A stretch of DNA of 64,000 bases, taken from NCBI RefSeq assembly GCF_050948215.1, contig NW_027488967.1:1-64000 (forward strand), given 5' to 3'. Shown piece by piece: positions 26,527 to 41,300 of the stretch. Source of the stretch: Halictus rubicundus (taxonomy: Eukaryota > Arthropoda > Insecta > Hymenoptera > Halictidae). The notes beneath the pieces were generated by a model that was given only the letters and a program-made list of their open reading frames with translations, ran no database searches and had not been told where the DNA came from. Made by a program: the position numbers and the translations under genes. The first letter of the stretch is position 1; each line of letters begins with the position of its first letter.

Positions 26527-27635
26527 ATTCTCTATCCTATCCTATCCTCTATCCTATGCTATCCTCTATCGTATCCTATCCTCTATCCTATCCTATCCTC
26601 TATCCTATCCTATCCTCTATCCTATCCAATCCTCTATCATATCCTATCCTCTATCCTATCCTATCCTCTATCCTATCCTATCCTCTATCCTATCCTATCC
26701 TCTATCCTATTCTATCCTCTATCCTATCCAATCCTATATCCTATTCTCTATCCTATCCTATCCTCTATGATATCCTATCCTCTATCCTAACCTATTCTCT
26801 ATCCTATCCTATCCTCTATCCTATCCTATCCTCTATCCTATCCTATCCTCTATCCTATCCTATCCTCTATCCTATCCTATTCTCTATCCTATCCTATCCA
26901 CTATCCTATCCTATCCTCTATCCTATCCTATCCTCTATCCTATCCTATCCTATCCTATCCTCTATCCTATCCTATCCTCTATCCTATCGTATCCTATCCT
27001 CTATCGTATCCTATCCTCTATCCTATCCTATCCTCTATCCTATCGTATCCTCTATCCTATCGTATCCTCTATCCTATCCTATCGTTTATCCTATCCTATG
27101 CTCTATCCTATCCTATTTTCTATCCTATCCTATCCTCTATCCTATCCTCTATTATATCCAATCCTATATCCTATCCTCTATCATATCCTATCCTCTATCC
27201 TATCCTAACCTCTATCCTATCCTATCCTATCCTCTATCCTATCCTATCCTCTATCCTATCCTATCCTCTATCGTATCCTATCCTCTATCCTATCCTATTC
27301 TCCATCCGATCCTATCCTCTATCCTATCTTATCCTCTATCCTATCCTATCCTCTATCCTATCCTATCCTCTATCCTATCCTATCCTATCCTCTATCTTAT
27401 CCTATCCTCTATCATATCCTATCCTCTATCCTATCCTATCGTTTATCCTATCCTATCCTCTATCGTATCCTATTCTCTATCCTATCCTATTCTCTATCCT
27501 ATCCTATCCTCTATCCTATCCTATTCTCCATCCGATCCTATCCTCTATCCTATCTTATCCTCTATCCTATCCTATCCTCTATCCTATCCTATCCTATCCT
27601 CTATCTTATCCTATCCTCTATCATATCCTATCCTC
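26526..27635. repeat. Satellite spacer between higher-order blocks
   Basis: 17-bp satellite with marker words TATGCTATCC (26,556), CGTATCC clusters around 27,000-27,080, CTATTATATCC near 27,150, and two CATCCGATCC words near 27,306 and 27,534 in similar surroundings, suggesting a local duplication of about 230 bp. No gene-like feature. Confidence 0.75.
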
Positions 27636-30600
27636 TATCCTATCCTATCGTTTATCCTATAATATCCTCTATCCTATCCTATCCTCTAACATATCCTATC
27701 CGCTATCCTATCCTATCCTCTATCCTATTCTATCCTCTATCCTATCCAATCCTATATCCTATTCTCTATCCTATCCTGTCCTCTATTCTATCCTATCCTC
27801 TATCCTATCCTATCCTCTATCCTATCATATCCTCTATCCTATCCTATCCCCTATCCTATCCTATCCTCTATCCTATCCTATCCTCTATCCTATCCTATTC
27901 TCTATCCTATCCTATCCTCTATCCTATGCTATCCTCTATCGTATCCTATCCTTTATCCTATCCTATCCTCTATCCTATCCTATCCGCTATCCTATCCAAT
28001 CCTATATCCTATTCTCTATCCTATCCTATCCTCTATGATATCCTATCCTCTATCCTATACTATCCTCTATCCTATCCTATCCTCTATCCTATCCTATCCT
28101 CTATCCTATCCTATCCTCTATCCTATCCTATTCTCTATCCTATCCTATCCTCTATCCTATCCTATTCTCTATCCTATCCTATCCTCTATCCTATCCTATC
28201 CTGTATCCTATCCTATCCTCTATCCTATCCTATCCTGTATCCTATTCTATCCTCTATCCTATCCAATCCTATATCCTATTCTCTATCCTATCCTATCCTC
28301 TATGATATCCTATCCTCTATCCTAACCTATTCTCTATCCTATCCTATCCTCCATCCTATCCTATCCTATCCTCTATCCTATCCTATCCTCTATCCTATCA
28401 TATCCTCTATCCTATCCTATCCCCTATCCTATCCTATCCTCTATCCTATCCTATCCTCTATCCTATCCTATCCTCTATCCTATCCTATTCTCTATCCTAT
28501 CCTATCCTCTATCCTATGCTATCCTCTATCGTATCCTATCCTCTATCCTATCCTATCCTCTATCCTATCCTATCCTCTATCCTATCCAATCCTCTATCAT
28601 ATCCTATCCTCTATCCTATCCTATCCTCTATCCTATCCTATCCTCTATCCTATCCTATCCTCTATCCTATTCTATCCTCTATCCTATCCAATCCTATATC
28701 CTATTCTCTATCCTATCCTATCCTCTATGATATCCTATCCTCTATCCTAACCTATTCTCTATCCTATCCTATCCTCTATCCTATCCTATCCTCTATCCTA
28801 TCCTATCCTCTATCCTATCCTATCCTCTATCCTATCCTATCCTCTATCCTATCCTATCCTCTATCCTATCCTATCCACTATCCTATCCTATCCTCTATCC
28901 TATCCTATCCTCTATCCTATCCTATCCTATCCTATCCTCTATCCTATCCTATCCTCTATCCTATACTATCCGCTATCCTATCCAATCCTATATCCTATTC
29001 TCTATCCTATCCTATCCTCTATGATATCCTATCCTCTATCCTAACCTATTCTCGATCCTATCCTATCCTCTATCCTATCCTATCCTATCCTCTATCCTAT
29101 CCTCTATCCCATCCAATCCTATATCCTATTCTCCATCCTATCCTATCCTCTACCCTATCCTATCCTCTATCAGATCCTATCCTCTATCCCATCCTATCCT
29201 CTATCCTATCGTATCCTATCCTCTATCCTATCCTATCCTCTATCCTATCGTATCCTCTATCCTATCGTATCCTCTATCCTATCCTATCGTTTATCCTATC
29301 CTATGCTCTATCCTATCCTATTCTCTATCCTATCCTATCCTCTATCCTATGCTATCCTCTATCGTATCCTATCCTCTATCCTATCCTATCCTCTATCCTA
29401 TCCTATCCACTATCCTATCCTATCCTCTATCCTATCCTATCCTCTATCCTATCGTATCCTCTATCCTATCCTACCGATTATCCTATCCTATCCTCTATCC
29501 TATCCTATTCTCTATCCTATCCTATCCTCTATCCTATCCTATCCTCTATCGTATATTATCCTCTATCCTATCCTATTCTCTATCCTATCCTATCCTCTAT
29601 CCTATCCTATTCTCCATCCGATCCTATCCTCTATCCTATCTTATCCTCTATCCTATCCTATCCTCTATCCTATCCTATCCTCTATCCTATCCTATCCTAT
29701 CCTCTATCTTATCCTATCCTCTATCATATCCTATCCTCTATCCTATCCTATCCTCTATCCTATCCTATCCTCTATCCTATTCTATCCTCTATCCTATCCA
29801 ATCCTATATCCTATTCTCTATCCTATCCTATCCTCTATGATATCCTATCCTCTATCCTAACCTATTCTCTATCCTATCCTATCCTCCATCCTATCCTATC
29901 CTATCCTCTATCCTATCCTATCCTCTATCCTATCATATCCTCTATCCTATCCTATCCCCTATCCTATCCTATCCTCTATCCTATCCTATCCTCTATCCTA
30001 TCCTATCCTCTATCCTATCCTATTCTCTATCCTATCCTATCCTCTATCCTATGCTATCCTCTATCGTATCCTATCCTCTATCCTATCCTATCCTCTATCC
30101 TATCCTATCCTCTATCCTATCCAATCCTCTATCATATCCTATCCTCTATCCTATCCTATCCTCTATCCTATCCTATCCTCTATCCTATCCTATCCTCTAT
30201 CCTATTCTATCCTCTATCCTATCCAATCCTATATCCTATTCTCTATCCTATCCTATCCTCTATGATATCCTATCCTCTATCCTAACCTATTCTCTATCCT
30301 ATCCTATCCTCTATCCTATCCTATCCTCTATCCTATCCTATCCTCTATCCTATCCTATCCTCTATCCTATCCTATCCTCTATCCTATCCTATCCTCTATC
30401 CTATCCTATCCTCTATCCTATCCTATCCTCTATCCTATCCTATCCTCTATCCTATCCTATCCTCTATCATATCCTATCCTCTATCCTATCCAATCCTATA
30501 TCCTATTCTCTATCCTATCCTATCCTCTATGATATCCTATCCTCTATCCCAACCTATTCTCTATCCTATCCTATCCTCTATCCTATCCTCTATCCTATCC

Positions 30601-33270
30601 TCTATCCTATCCTCTATCCTCTATCCTATCCTATCGTTTATCCTATAATATCCTCTATCCTATCCTATCCTCTAACATATCCTATCCGCTATCCTATCCT
30701 ATCCTCTATCCTATTCTATCCTCTATCCTATCCAATCCTATATCCTATTCTCTATCCTATCCTGTCCTCTATTCTATCCTATCCTCTATCCTATCCTATC
30801 CTCTATCCTATCATATCCTCTATCCTATCCTATCCCCTATCCTATCCTATCCTCTATCCTATCCTATCCTCTATCCTATCCTATTCTCTATCCTATCCTA
30901 TCCTCTATCCTATGCTATCCTCTATCGTATCCTATCCTTTATCCTATCCTATCCTCTATCCTATCCTATCCGCTATCCTATCCAATCCTATATCCTATTC
31001 TCTATCCTATCCTATCCTCTATGATATCCTATCCTCTATCCTATACTATCCTCTATCCTATCCTATCCTCTATCCTATCCTATCCTCTATCCTATCCTAT
31101 CCTCTATCCTATCCTATTCTCTATCCTATCCTATCCTCTATCCTATCCTATTCTCTATCCTATCCTATCCTCTATCCTATCCTATCCTGTATCCTATCCT
31201 ATCCTCTATCCTATCCTATCCTGTATCCTATTCTATCCTCTATCCTATCCAATCCTATATCCTATTCTCTATCCTATCCTATCCTCTATGATATCCTATC
31301 CTCTATCCTAACCTATTCTCTATCCTATCCTATCCTCCATCCTATCCTATCCTATCCTCTATCCTATCCTATCCTCTATCCTATCATATCCTCTATCCTA
31401 TCCTATCCCCTATCCTATCCTATCCTCTATCCTATCCTATCCTCTATCCTATCCTATCCTCTATCCTATCCTATTCTCTATCCTATCCTATCCTCTATCC
31501 TATGCTATCCTCTATCGTATCCTATCCTCTATCCTATCCTATCCTCTATCCTATCCTATCCTCTATCCTATCCAATCCTCTATCATATCCTATCCTCTAT
31601 CCTATCCTATCCTCTATCCTATCCTATCCTCTATCCTATCCTATCCTCTATCCTATTCTATCCTCTATCCTATCCAATCCTATATCCTATTCTCTATCCT
31701 ATCCTATCCTCTATGATATCCTATCCTCTATCCTAACCTATTCTCTATCCTATCCTATCCTCTATCCTATCCTATCCTCTATCCTATCCTATCCTCTATC
31801 CTATCCTATCCTCTATCCTATCCTATCCTCTATCCTATCCTATCCTCTATCCTATCCTATCCACTATCCTATCCTATCCTCTATCCTATCCTATCCTCTA
31901 TCCTATCCTATCCTATCCTATCCTCTATCCTATCCTATCCTCTATCCTATACTATCCGCTATCCTATCCAATCCTATATCCTATTCTCTATCCTATCCTA
32001 TCCTCTATGATATCCTATCCTCTATCCTAACCTATTCTCGATCCTATCCTATCCTCTATCCTATCCTATCCTATCCTCTATCCTATCCTCTATCCCATCC
32101 AATCCTATATCCTATTCTCCATCCTATCCTATCCTCTACCCTATCCTATCCTCTATCAGATCCTATCCTCTATCCCATCCTATCCTCTATCCTATCGTAT
32201 CCTATCCTCTATCCTATCCTATCCTCTATCCTATCGTATCCTCTATCCTATCGTATCCTCTATCCTATCCTATCGTTTATCCTATCCTATGCTCTATCCT
32301 ATCCTATTCTCTATCCTATCCTATCCTCTATCCTATGCTATCCTCTATCGTATCCTATCCTCTATCCTATCCTATCCTCTATCCTATCCTATCCACTATC
32401 CTATCCTATCCTCTATCCTATCCTATCCTCTATCCTATCGTATCCTCTATCCTATCCTACCGATTATCCTATCCTATCCTCTATCCTATCCTATTCTCTA
32501 TCCTATCCTATCCTCTATCCTATCCTATCCTCTATCGTATATTATCCTCTATCCTATCCTATTCTCTATCCTATCCTATCCTCTATCCTATCCTATTCTC
32601 CATCCGATCCTATCCTCTATCCTATCTTATCCTCTATCCTATCCTATCCTCTATCCTATCCTATCCTCTATCCTATCCTATCCTATCCTCTATCTTATCC
32701 TATCCTCTATCATATCCTATCCTCTATCCTATCCTATCCTCTATCCTATCCTATCCTCTATCCTATTCTATCCTCTATCCTATCCAATCCTATATCCTAT
32801 TCTCTATCCTATCCTATCCTCTATGATATCCTATCCTCTATCCTAACCTATTCTCTATCCTATCCTATCCTCCATCCTATCCTATCCTATCCTCTATCCT
32901 ATCCTATCCTCTATCCTATCATATCCTCTATCCTATCCTATCCCCTATCCTATCCTATCCTCTATCCTATCCTATCCTCTATCCTATCCTATCCTCTATC
33001 CTATCCTATTCTCTATCCTATCCTATCCTCTATCCTATGCTATCCTCTATCGTATCCTATCCTCTATCCTATCCTATCCTCTATCCTATCCTATCCTCTA
33101 TCCTATCCAATCCTCTATCATATCCTATCCTCTATCCTATCCTATCCTCTATCCTATCCTATCCTCTATCCTATCCTATCCTCTATCCTATTCTATCCTC
33201 TATCCTATCCAATCCTATATCCTATTCTCTATCCTATCCTATCCTCTATGATATCCTATCCTCTATCCTA
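27635..33270. repeat. Higher-order block repeated at offset 2986 bp
   Basis: Sequence from about 27,635 is matched by sequence from about 30,620 at a constant offset of 2986 bp. TATAATATCC lies at 27,661/30,647; TATGCTATCC at 27,926/30,912, 28,516/31,502 and 30,051/33,037; CTACCGATTATCC at 29,471/32,457. Open frames in the two copies translate identically over hundreds of residues (28,516-30,285 against 31,502-33,271), so the DNA is identical or nearly so. The first copy runs into the second near 30,640, so this is a near-complete tandem pair. Confidence 0.9.
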
Positions 33271-34280
33271 ACCTATTCTCTATCCTATCCTATCCTCTAT
33301 CCTATCCTATCCTCTATCCTATCCTATCCTCTATCCTATCCTATCCTCTATCCTATCCTATCCTCTATCCTATCCTATCCTCTATCCTATCCTATCCACT
33401 ATCCTATCCTATCCTCTATCCTATCCTATCCTCTATCCTATCCTATCCTATCCTATCCTCTATCCTATCCTATCCTCTATCCTATACTATCCGCTATCCT
33501 ATCCAATCCTATATCCTATTCTCTATCCTATCCTATCCTCTATGATATCCTATCCTCTATCCTAACCTATTCTCGATCCTATCCTATCCTCTATCCTATC
33601 CTATCCTATCCTCTATCCTATCCTCTATCCCATCCAATCCTATATCCTATTCTCCATCCTATCCTATCCTCTACCCTATCCTATCCTCTATCAGATCCTA
33701 TCCTCTATCCCATCCTATCCTCTATCCTATCGTATCCTATCCTCTATCCTATCCTATCCTCTATCCTATCGTATCCTCTATCCTATCGTATCCTCTATCC
33801 TATCCTATCGTTTATCCTATCCTATGCTCTATCCTATCCTATTCTCTATCCTATCCTATCCTCTATCCTATGCTATCCTCTATCGTATCCTATCCTCTAT
33901 CCTATCCTATCCTCTATCCTATCCTATCCACTATCCTATCCTATCCTCTATCCTATCCTATCCTCTATCCTATCGTATCCTCTATCCTATCCTACCGATT
34001 ATCCTATCCTATCCTCTATCCTATCCTATTCTCTATCCTATCCTATCCTCTATCCTATCCTATCCTCTATCGTATATTATCCTCTATCCTATCCTATTCT
34101 CTATCCTATCCTATCCTCTATCCTATCCTATTCTCCATCCGATCCTATCCTCTATCCTATCTTATCCTCTATCCTATCCTATCCTCTATCCTATCCTATC
34201 CTCTATCCTATCCTATCCTATCCTCTATCTTATCCTATCCTCTATCATATCCTATCCTCTATCCTATCCTATCGTTTATC
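28240..34280. repeat. 1535-bp higher-order unit, three near-complete copies plus a partial one
   Basis: A unit of 1535 bp is read from TATGCTATCC markers 28,516 to 30,051 and 31,502 to 33,037. Private markers confirm copy number: CTACCGATTATCC occurs at 29,471, 32,457 and 33,992, and the last two are exactly 1535 bp apart. Near-complete copies lie at about 28,240-29,780, 31,230-32,765 and 32,765-34,280, with a partial copy at about 29,780-30,410. Copies two and three are directly adjacent. The match of copies two and three ends near 32,738/34,273, where CCTATCCTC faces CCTATCGTT. Confidence 0.88.
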
Positions 34281-34329
34281 CTATCCTATCCTCTATCCTA
34301 TCCTATCCTCTATCCTATCCTATTCTCTA

Positions 34330-35350
34330 TCGTATCCTATCCTCTATCCTATCCTATCCTCTATCCTATCCTATCCTCTATCCTATCCTATCCTCTATCC
34401 TATCCTATCCTCTATCATATCCTATCCTCTATCCTATCCAATCCTATATCCTATTCTCTATCCTATCCTATCCTCTATGATATCCTATCCTCTATCCTAA
34501 CCTATTCTCTATCCTATCCTATCCTCTATCCTATCCAATCCTATCCTCTATCCTATCCTCTATCCTATCCTATCCTCTATCCTATCCTATCGTTTATCCT
34601 ATCCTATCCTCTATCCTATCCTATCCTCTAACATATCCTATCCGCTATCCTATCCTATCCTCTATCCTATTCTATCCTCTATCCTATCCAATCCTATATC
34701 CTATTCTCTATCCTATCCTATCCTCTATTCTATCCTATCCTCTATCCTATCCTATCCTCTATCCTATCATATCCTCTATCCTATCCTATCCCCTATCCTA
34801 TCCTATCCTCTATCCTATCCTATCCTCTATCCTATCCTATCCTCTATCCTATCCTATCCTCTATCCTATCCTATCCTCTATCCTATCCTATCCTCTATCA
34901 TATCCTATCCTCTATCCTATCCAATCCTATATCCTATTCTCTATCCTATCCTATCCTCTATGATATCCTATCCTCTATCCTAACCTATTCTCTATCCTAT
35001 CCTATCCTCTATCCTATCCAATCCTATCCTCTATCCTATCCTCTATCCTATCCTATCCTCTATCCTATCCTATCGTTTATCCTATCCTATCCTCTATCCT
35101 ATCCTATCCTCTAACATATCCTATCCGCTATCCTATCCTATCCTCTATCCTATTCTATCCTCTATCCTATCCAATCCTATATCCTATTCTCTATCCTATC
35201 CTATCCTCTATTCTATCCTATCCTCTATCCTATCCTATCCTCTATCCTATCATATCCTCTATCCTATCCTATCCCCTATCCTATCCTATCCTCTATCCTA
35301 TCCTATCCTCTATCCTATCCTATTCTCTATCCTATTATATCCTCTATCCT
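34330..35350. repeat. Tandem duplication, period 483 bp
   Basis: The segment holding TATCATATCC, CCAATCCTATATCC, TATGATATCC, CTAACC, CCAATCCTATCCTC, CGTTTATCC, CTAACATATCC, CCTATTCTATCC and TATCCCCTATCC is present twice in a row. CCTATTCTC after CTAACC starts at 34,501 and at 34,984, offset 483. The copies look identical by eye. The second copy leads into the first marker of the right-hand type at 35,351. Confidence 0.85.
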
Positions 35351-38300
35351 ATGCTATCCTCTATCCTATCCAATCCTATATCCTATTCTCTATCCTATCC
35401 TATCCTCTATCCTATCCTCTATTCCATCCAATCCTATATCCTATCCTCTATCATATCCTATCCTCTATCCTATCCTATCCTCTATCCTATCCTATCCTAT
35501 CCTCTATCCTATCCTATCCTCTATCCTATCCTATCCTCTATCGTATCCTATCCTCTATCCTATCCTATCCTCTATCCTATCCTATCCTCTATCCTATCCT
35601 ATCCGCTATCCTATCCAATCCTATATCCTATTCTCTATTCTATCCTATCCTCTATCCTATCCTATCCTCTATCCTATCCTATCCTCTATCCTATCCTATT
35701 CTCTATCCTATCCTATCATCTATCCTATCCTATCCTCTATCCTATCCTATCCTCTCTCCTATTCTATCCTCTATCCTATCCAATCCTATATCGTATCCTC
35801 TATCCTATCCTATCCTCTATCCTATCCTATCCACTATCCTATCCTATCCTCTATCCTATCCTATCGTCTATCCTATCGTATCCTCTATCCTATCCTACCG
35901 TTTATCCTATCCTATCCTCTATCCTATCCTATTCTCTATCCTATCCTATCCTCTATCCTATCCTATCCTCTATCGTATCCTATCCTTTATCCTATCCTAT
36001 CCTCTATCCTATCCTATCCGCTATCCTATCCAATCCTATATCCTATTCTCTATCCTATCCTATCCTCTATGATATCCTATCCTCTATCCTATACTATCCT
36101 CTATCGTATCCTATCCTCTATCCTATCCTATCCTCTATCCTATCCTATCCTCTATCCTATCCTATTCTCTATCCTATCCTATCCTCTATCCTATCCTATT
36201 CTCTATCCTATCCTATCCTCTATCCTATCCTATCCTGTATCCTATCCTATCCTCTATCCTATCCTATCCTCTATCCTATTCTATCCTCTATCCTATCCAA
36301 TCCTATATCCTATTCTCTATCCTATCCTATCCTCTATGATATCCTATCCTCTATCCTAACCTATTCTCTATCCTATCCTATCCTCCATCCTATCCTATCC
36401 TATCCTCTATCCTATCCTATCCTCTATCCTATCATATCCTCTATCCTATCCTATCCACTATCCTATCCTATCCTCTATCCTATCCTATCCTCTATCCTAT
36501 CCTATCCTCTATCCTATCCTATCCTATCCTCTATCTTATCCTATCCTCTATCATATCCTATCCTCTATCCTATCCTATCGTTTATCCTATCCTATCCTCT
36601 ATCCTATCCTATCCTCTAACCTATCCAATCCTCTATCCTATCCTATCCTCTATCCTATCCTATCCTCTATCCTATCCTATCCTCTATCCTATCCTATCCT
36701 CTATCCTATACTATCCGCTATCCTATCCAATCCTATATCCTATTCTCTATCCTATCCTATCCTCTATGATATCCTATCCTCTATCCTAACCTATTCTCGA
36801 TCCTATCCTATCCTCTATCCTATCCTATCCTATCCTCTATCCTATCCTCTATCCTATACAATCCTATATCCTATTCTCCATCCTATCCTATCCTCTACAC
36901 TATCCTATCCTCTATCAGATCCTATCCTCTATCCTATCCTATCCTCTATCCTATCGTATCCTATCCTCTATCCTATCCTATCCTCTATCCTATCGTATCC
37001 TCTATCCTATCGTATCCTCTATCCTATCCTATCGTTTATCCTATCCTATGCTCTATCCTATCCTATTCTCTATCCTATCCTATCCTCTATCCTATCCTCT
37101 ATTCTATCCAATCCTATATCCTATCCTCTATCATATCCTATCCTCTATCCTATCATATCCTCTATCCTATCCTATCCTATCCTCTATCCTATCCTATCCT
37201 CTATCCTATCCTATCCTCTATCGTATCCTATCCTCTATCCTATCCTATCCTCTATCCTATCCTATCCTCTATCCTATCCTATCCGCTATCCTATCCTATT
37301 CTCTATCCTATCCTATCCTCTATCCTATCCTATCCTGTATCCTATCCTATCCTCTATCCTATCCTATCCTCTATCCTATTCTATCCTCTATCCTATCCAA
37401 TCCTATATCCTATTCTCTATCCTATCCTATCCTCTATGATATCCTATCCTCTATCCTAACCTATTCTCTATCCTATCCTATCCTCCATCCTATCCTATCC
37501 TATCCTCTATCCTATCCTATCCTCTATCCTATCCTATTCTCTATCCTATCCTATCCTCTATCCTATCCTATTCTCTATCCTATCCTATCCTCTATCCTAT
37601 CCTATCCTGTATCCTATCCTATCCTCTATCCTATCCTATCCTCTATCCTATTCTATCCTCTATCCTATCCAATCCTATATCCTATTCTCTATCCTATCCT
37701 ATCCTCTATGATATCCTATCCTCTATCCTAACCTATTCTCTATCCTATCCTATCCTCCATCCTATCCTATCCTATCCTCTATCCTATCCTATCCTCTATC
37801 CTATCATATCCTCTATCCTATCCTATCCCCTATCCTATCCTATCCTCTATCCTATCCTATCCTCTATCCTATCCTATCCTCTATCCTATCCTATTCTCTA
37901 TCCTATCCTATCCTCTATCCTATGCTATCCTCTATCGTATCCTATCCTCTATCCTATCCTATCCTCTATCCTATCCTATCCTCTATCCTATCCAATCGTC
38001 TATCATATCCTATCCTCTATCCTATCCTATCCTCTATCCTATCCTATCCTCTATCCTATCCTATCCTCTATCCTATTCTATCCTCTATCCTATCCAATCC
38101 TATATCCTATTCTCTATCCTATCCTATCCTCTATGATATCCTATCCTCTATCCTAACCTATTCTCTATCCTATCCTATCCTCTATCCTATCCTATCCTCT
38201 ATCCTATCCTATCCTCTATCCTATCCTATCCTCTATCCTATCCTATCCTCTATCCTATCCTATCCTCTATCCTATCCTATCCACTATCCTATCCTATCCT

Positions 38301-41300
38301 CTATCCTATCGTATCCTCTATCCTATCCTATCCTATCCTATCCTCTATCCTATCCTATCCTCTATCCTATCCTATCCTCTATCCTATACTATCCGCTATC
38401 CTATCCAATCCTATATCCTATTCTCTATCCTATCCTATCCTCTATGATATCCTATCCTCTATCCTAACCTATTCTCGATCCTATCCTATCCTCTATCCTA
38501 TCCTATCCTCTATCCTATCCTATCCTATCCTCTATCCTATCCTCTATCCTATCCTCTATCCTATCCAATCCTATATCCTATTCTCCATCCTATCCTATCC
38601 TCTACCCTATCCTATCCTCTATCAGATCCTATCCTCTATCCCATCCTATCCTCTATCCTATCGTATCCTATCCTCTATCCTATCCTATCCTCTATCCTAT
38701 CGTATCCTCTATCCTATCGTATCCTCTATCCTATCCTATCGTTTATCCTATCCTATGCTCTATCCTATCCTATTCTCTATCCTATCCTATCCTCTATCCT
38801 ATGCTATCCTCTATCGTATCCTATCCTCTATCCTATCCTATCCTCTATCCTATCCTATCCACTATCCTATCCTATCCTCTATCCTATCCTATCCTCTATC
38901 CTATCGTATCCTCTATCCTATCCTACCGTTTATCCTATCCTATCCTCTATCGTATATTATCCTCTATCCTATCCTATTCTCTATCCTATCCTATCCTGTA
39001 TCCTATCCTATTCTCCCTCCGATCCTATCCTCTATCCTATCTTATCCTCTATCCTATCCTATCCTCTATCCTATCCTATCCTCTATCCTATCCTATCCTA
39101 TCCTCTATCTTATCCTATCCTCTATCATATCCTATCCTCTATCCTATCCTATCGTTTATCCTATCCTATCCTCTATCCTATCCTATCCTCTATCCTATCC
39201 TATTCTCTATCCTATCCTATCCTCTATCCTATCCTATCCTCTATCCTATCCTATCCTCTATCCTATGCTATCCTCTATCGTATCCTATCCTCTATCTAAT
39301 CCTATCCTCTATCCTATCCTATCCTCTAACCTATCCAATCCTCTATCCTATCCTATCCTCTATCCTATCCTATCCTCTATCCTATCCTATCCTCTATCCT
39401 ATCCTATCCTCTACCCTATACTATCCGCTATCCTATCCAATCCTATATCCTATTCTCTATCCTATCCTATCCTCTATGATATCCTATCCTCTATCCTAAC
39501 CTATTCTCGATCCTATCCTATCCTCTATCCTATCCTATCCTATCCTCTATCCTATCCTCTATCCTATACAATCCTATATCCTATTCTCCATCCTATCCTA
39601 TCCTCTACACTATCCTATCCTCTATCAGATCCTATCCTCTATCCTATCCTATCCTCTATCCTATCGTATCCTATCCTCTATCCTATCCTATCCTCTATCC
39701 TATCGTATCCTCTATCCTATCGTATCCTCTATCCTATCCTATCGTTTATCCTATCCTATGCTCTATCCTATCCTATTCTCTATCCTATCCTATCCTCTAT
39801 CCTATCCTCTATTCTATCCAATCCTATATCCTATCCTCTATCATATCCTATCCTCTATCCTATCATATCCTCTATCCTATCCTATCCTATCCTCTATCCT
39901 ATCCTATCCTCTATCCTATCCTATCCTCTATCGTATCCTATCCTCTATCCTATCCTATCCTCTATCCTATCCTATCCTCTATCCTATCCTATCCGCTATC
40001 CTATCCAATCCTATATCCTATCCTCTATTCTATCCTATCCTCTATCCTATCCTATCCTCTATCCTATCCTATTCTCTATCCTATCCTATCCTCTATCCTA
40101 TCCTATCCTCTATCCTATCCTATCCTCTCTCCTATTCTATCCTCTATCCTATCCAATCCTATATCGTATCCTCTATCCTATCCTATCCTCTATCCTATCC
40201 TATCCACTATCCTATCCTATCCTCTATCGTATCCTATCCTCTATCCTATCGTATCCTCTATCCTATCCTACCGTTTATCCTATCCTATCCTCTATCCTAT
40301 CCTATTCTCTATCCTATCCTATCCTCTATCCTATCCTATCCTCTATCGTATATTATCCTCTATCCTATCCTATTCTCTATCCTATCCTATCCTCTATCCT
40401 ATCCTATTCTCCATCCGATCCTATCCTCTATCCTATCTTATCCTCTATCCTATCCTATCCTCTATCCTATCCTATCCTCTATCCTATCCTATCCTATCCT
40501 CTATCTTATCCTATCCTCTATCATATCCTATCCTCTATCCTATCCTATCGTTTATCCTATCCTATCCTCTATCCTATCCTATCCTCTATCCTATCCTATC
40601 CTCTATCCTATCCTATCCTCTATCCTATCCTATCCTCTATCCTATCCTATCCTCTATCCTATCCTATCCTCTATCATATCCTATCCTCTATCCTATCCAA
40701 TCCTATATCCTATTCTCTATCCTATCCTATCCTCTATGATATCCTATCCTCTATCCTAACCTATTCTCTATCCTATCCTATCCTCTATCCTATCCAATCC
40801 TATCCTCTATCCTATCCTCTACCCTATCCTATCCTCTATCCTATCCTATCGTTTATCCTATCCTATCCTCTATCCTATCCTATCCTCTAACATATCCTAT
40901 CCGCTATCCTATCCTATCCTCTATCCTATTCTATCCTCTATCCTATCCAATCCTATATCCTATTCTATCCTCTATTCTATCCTATCCTCTATCCTATCCT
41001 ATCCTCTATCCTATCATATCCTCTATCCTATCCTATCCCCTATCCTATCCTATCCTCTATCCTATCCTATCCTCTATCCTATCCTATTCTCTATCCTATC
41101 CTATCCTCTATCCTATGCTATCCTCTATCCTATCCAATCCTATATCCTATTCTCTATCCTATCCTATCCTCTATCCTATCCTCTATTCCATCCAATCCTA
41201 TATCCTATCCTCTATCATATCCTATCCTCTATCCTATCCTATCCTCTATCCTATCCTATCCTATCCTCTATCCTATCCTATCCTCTATCCTATCCTATAC

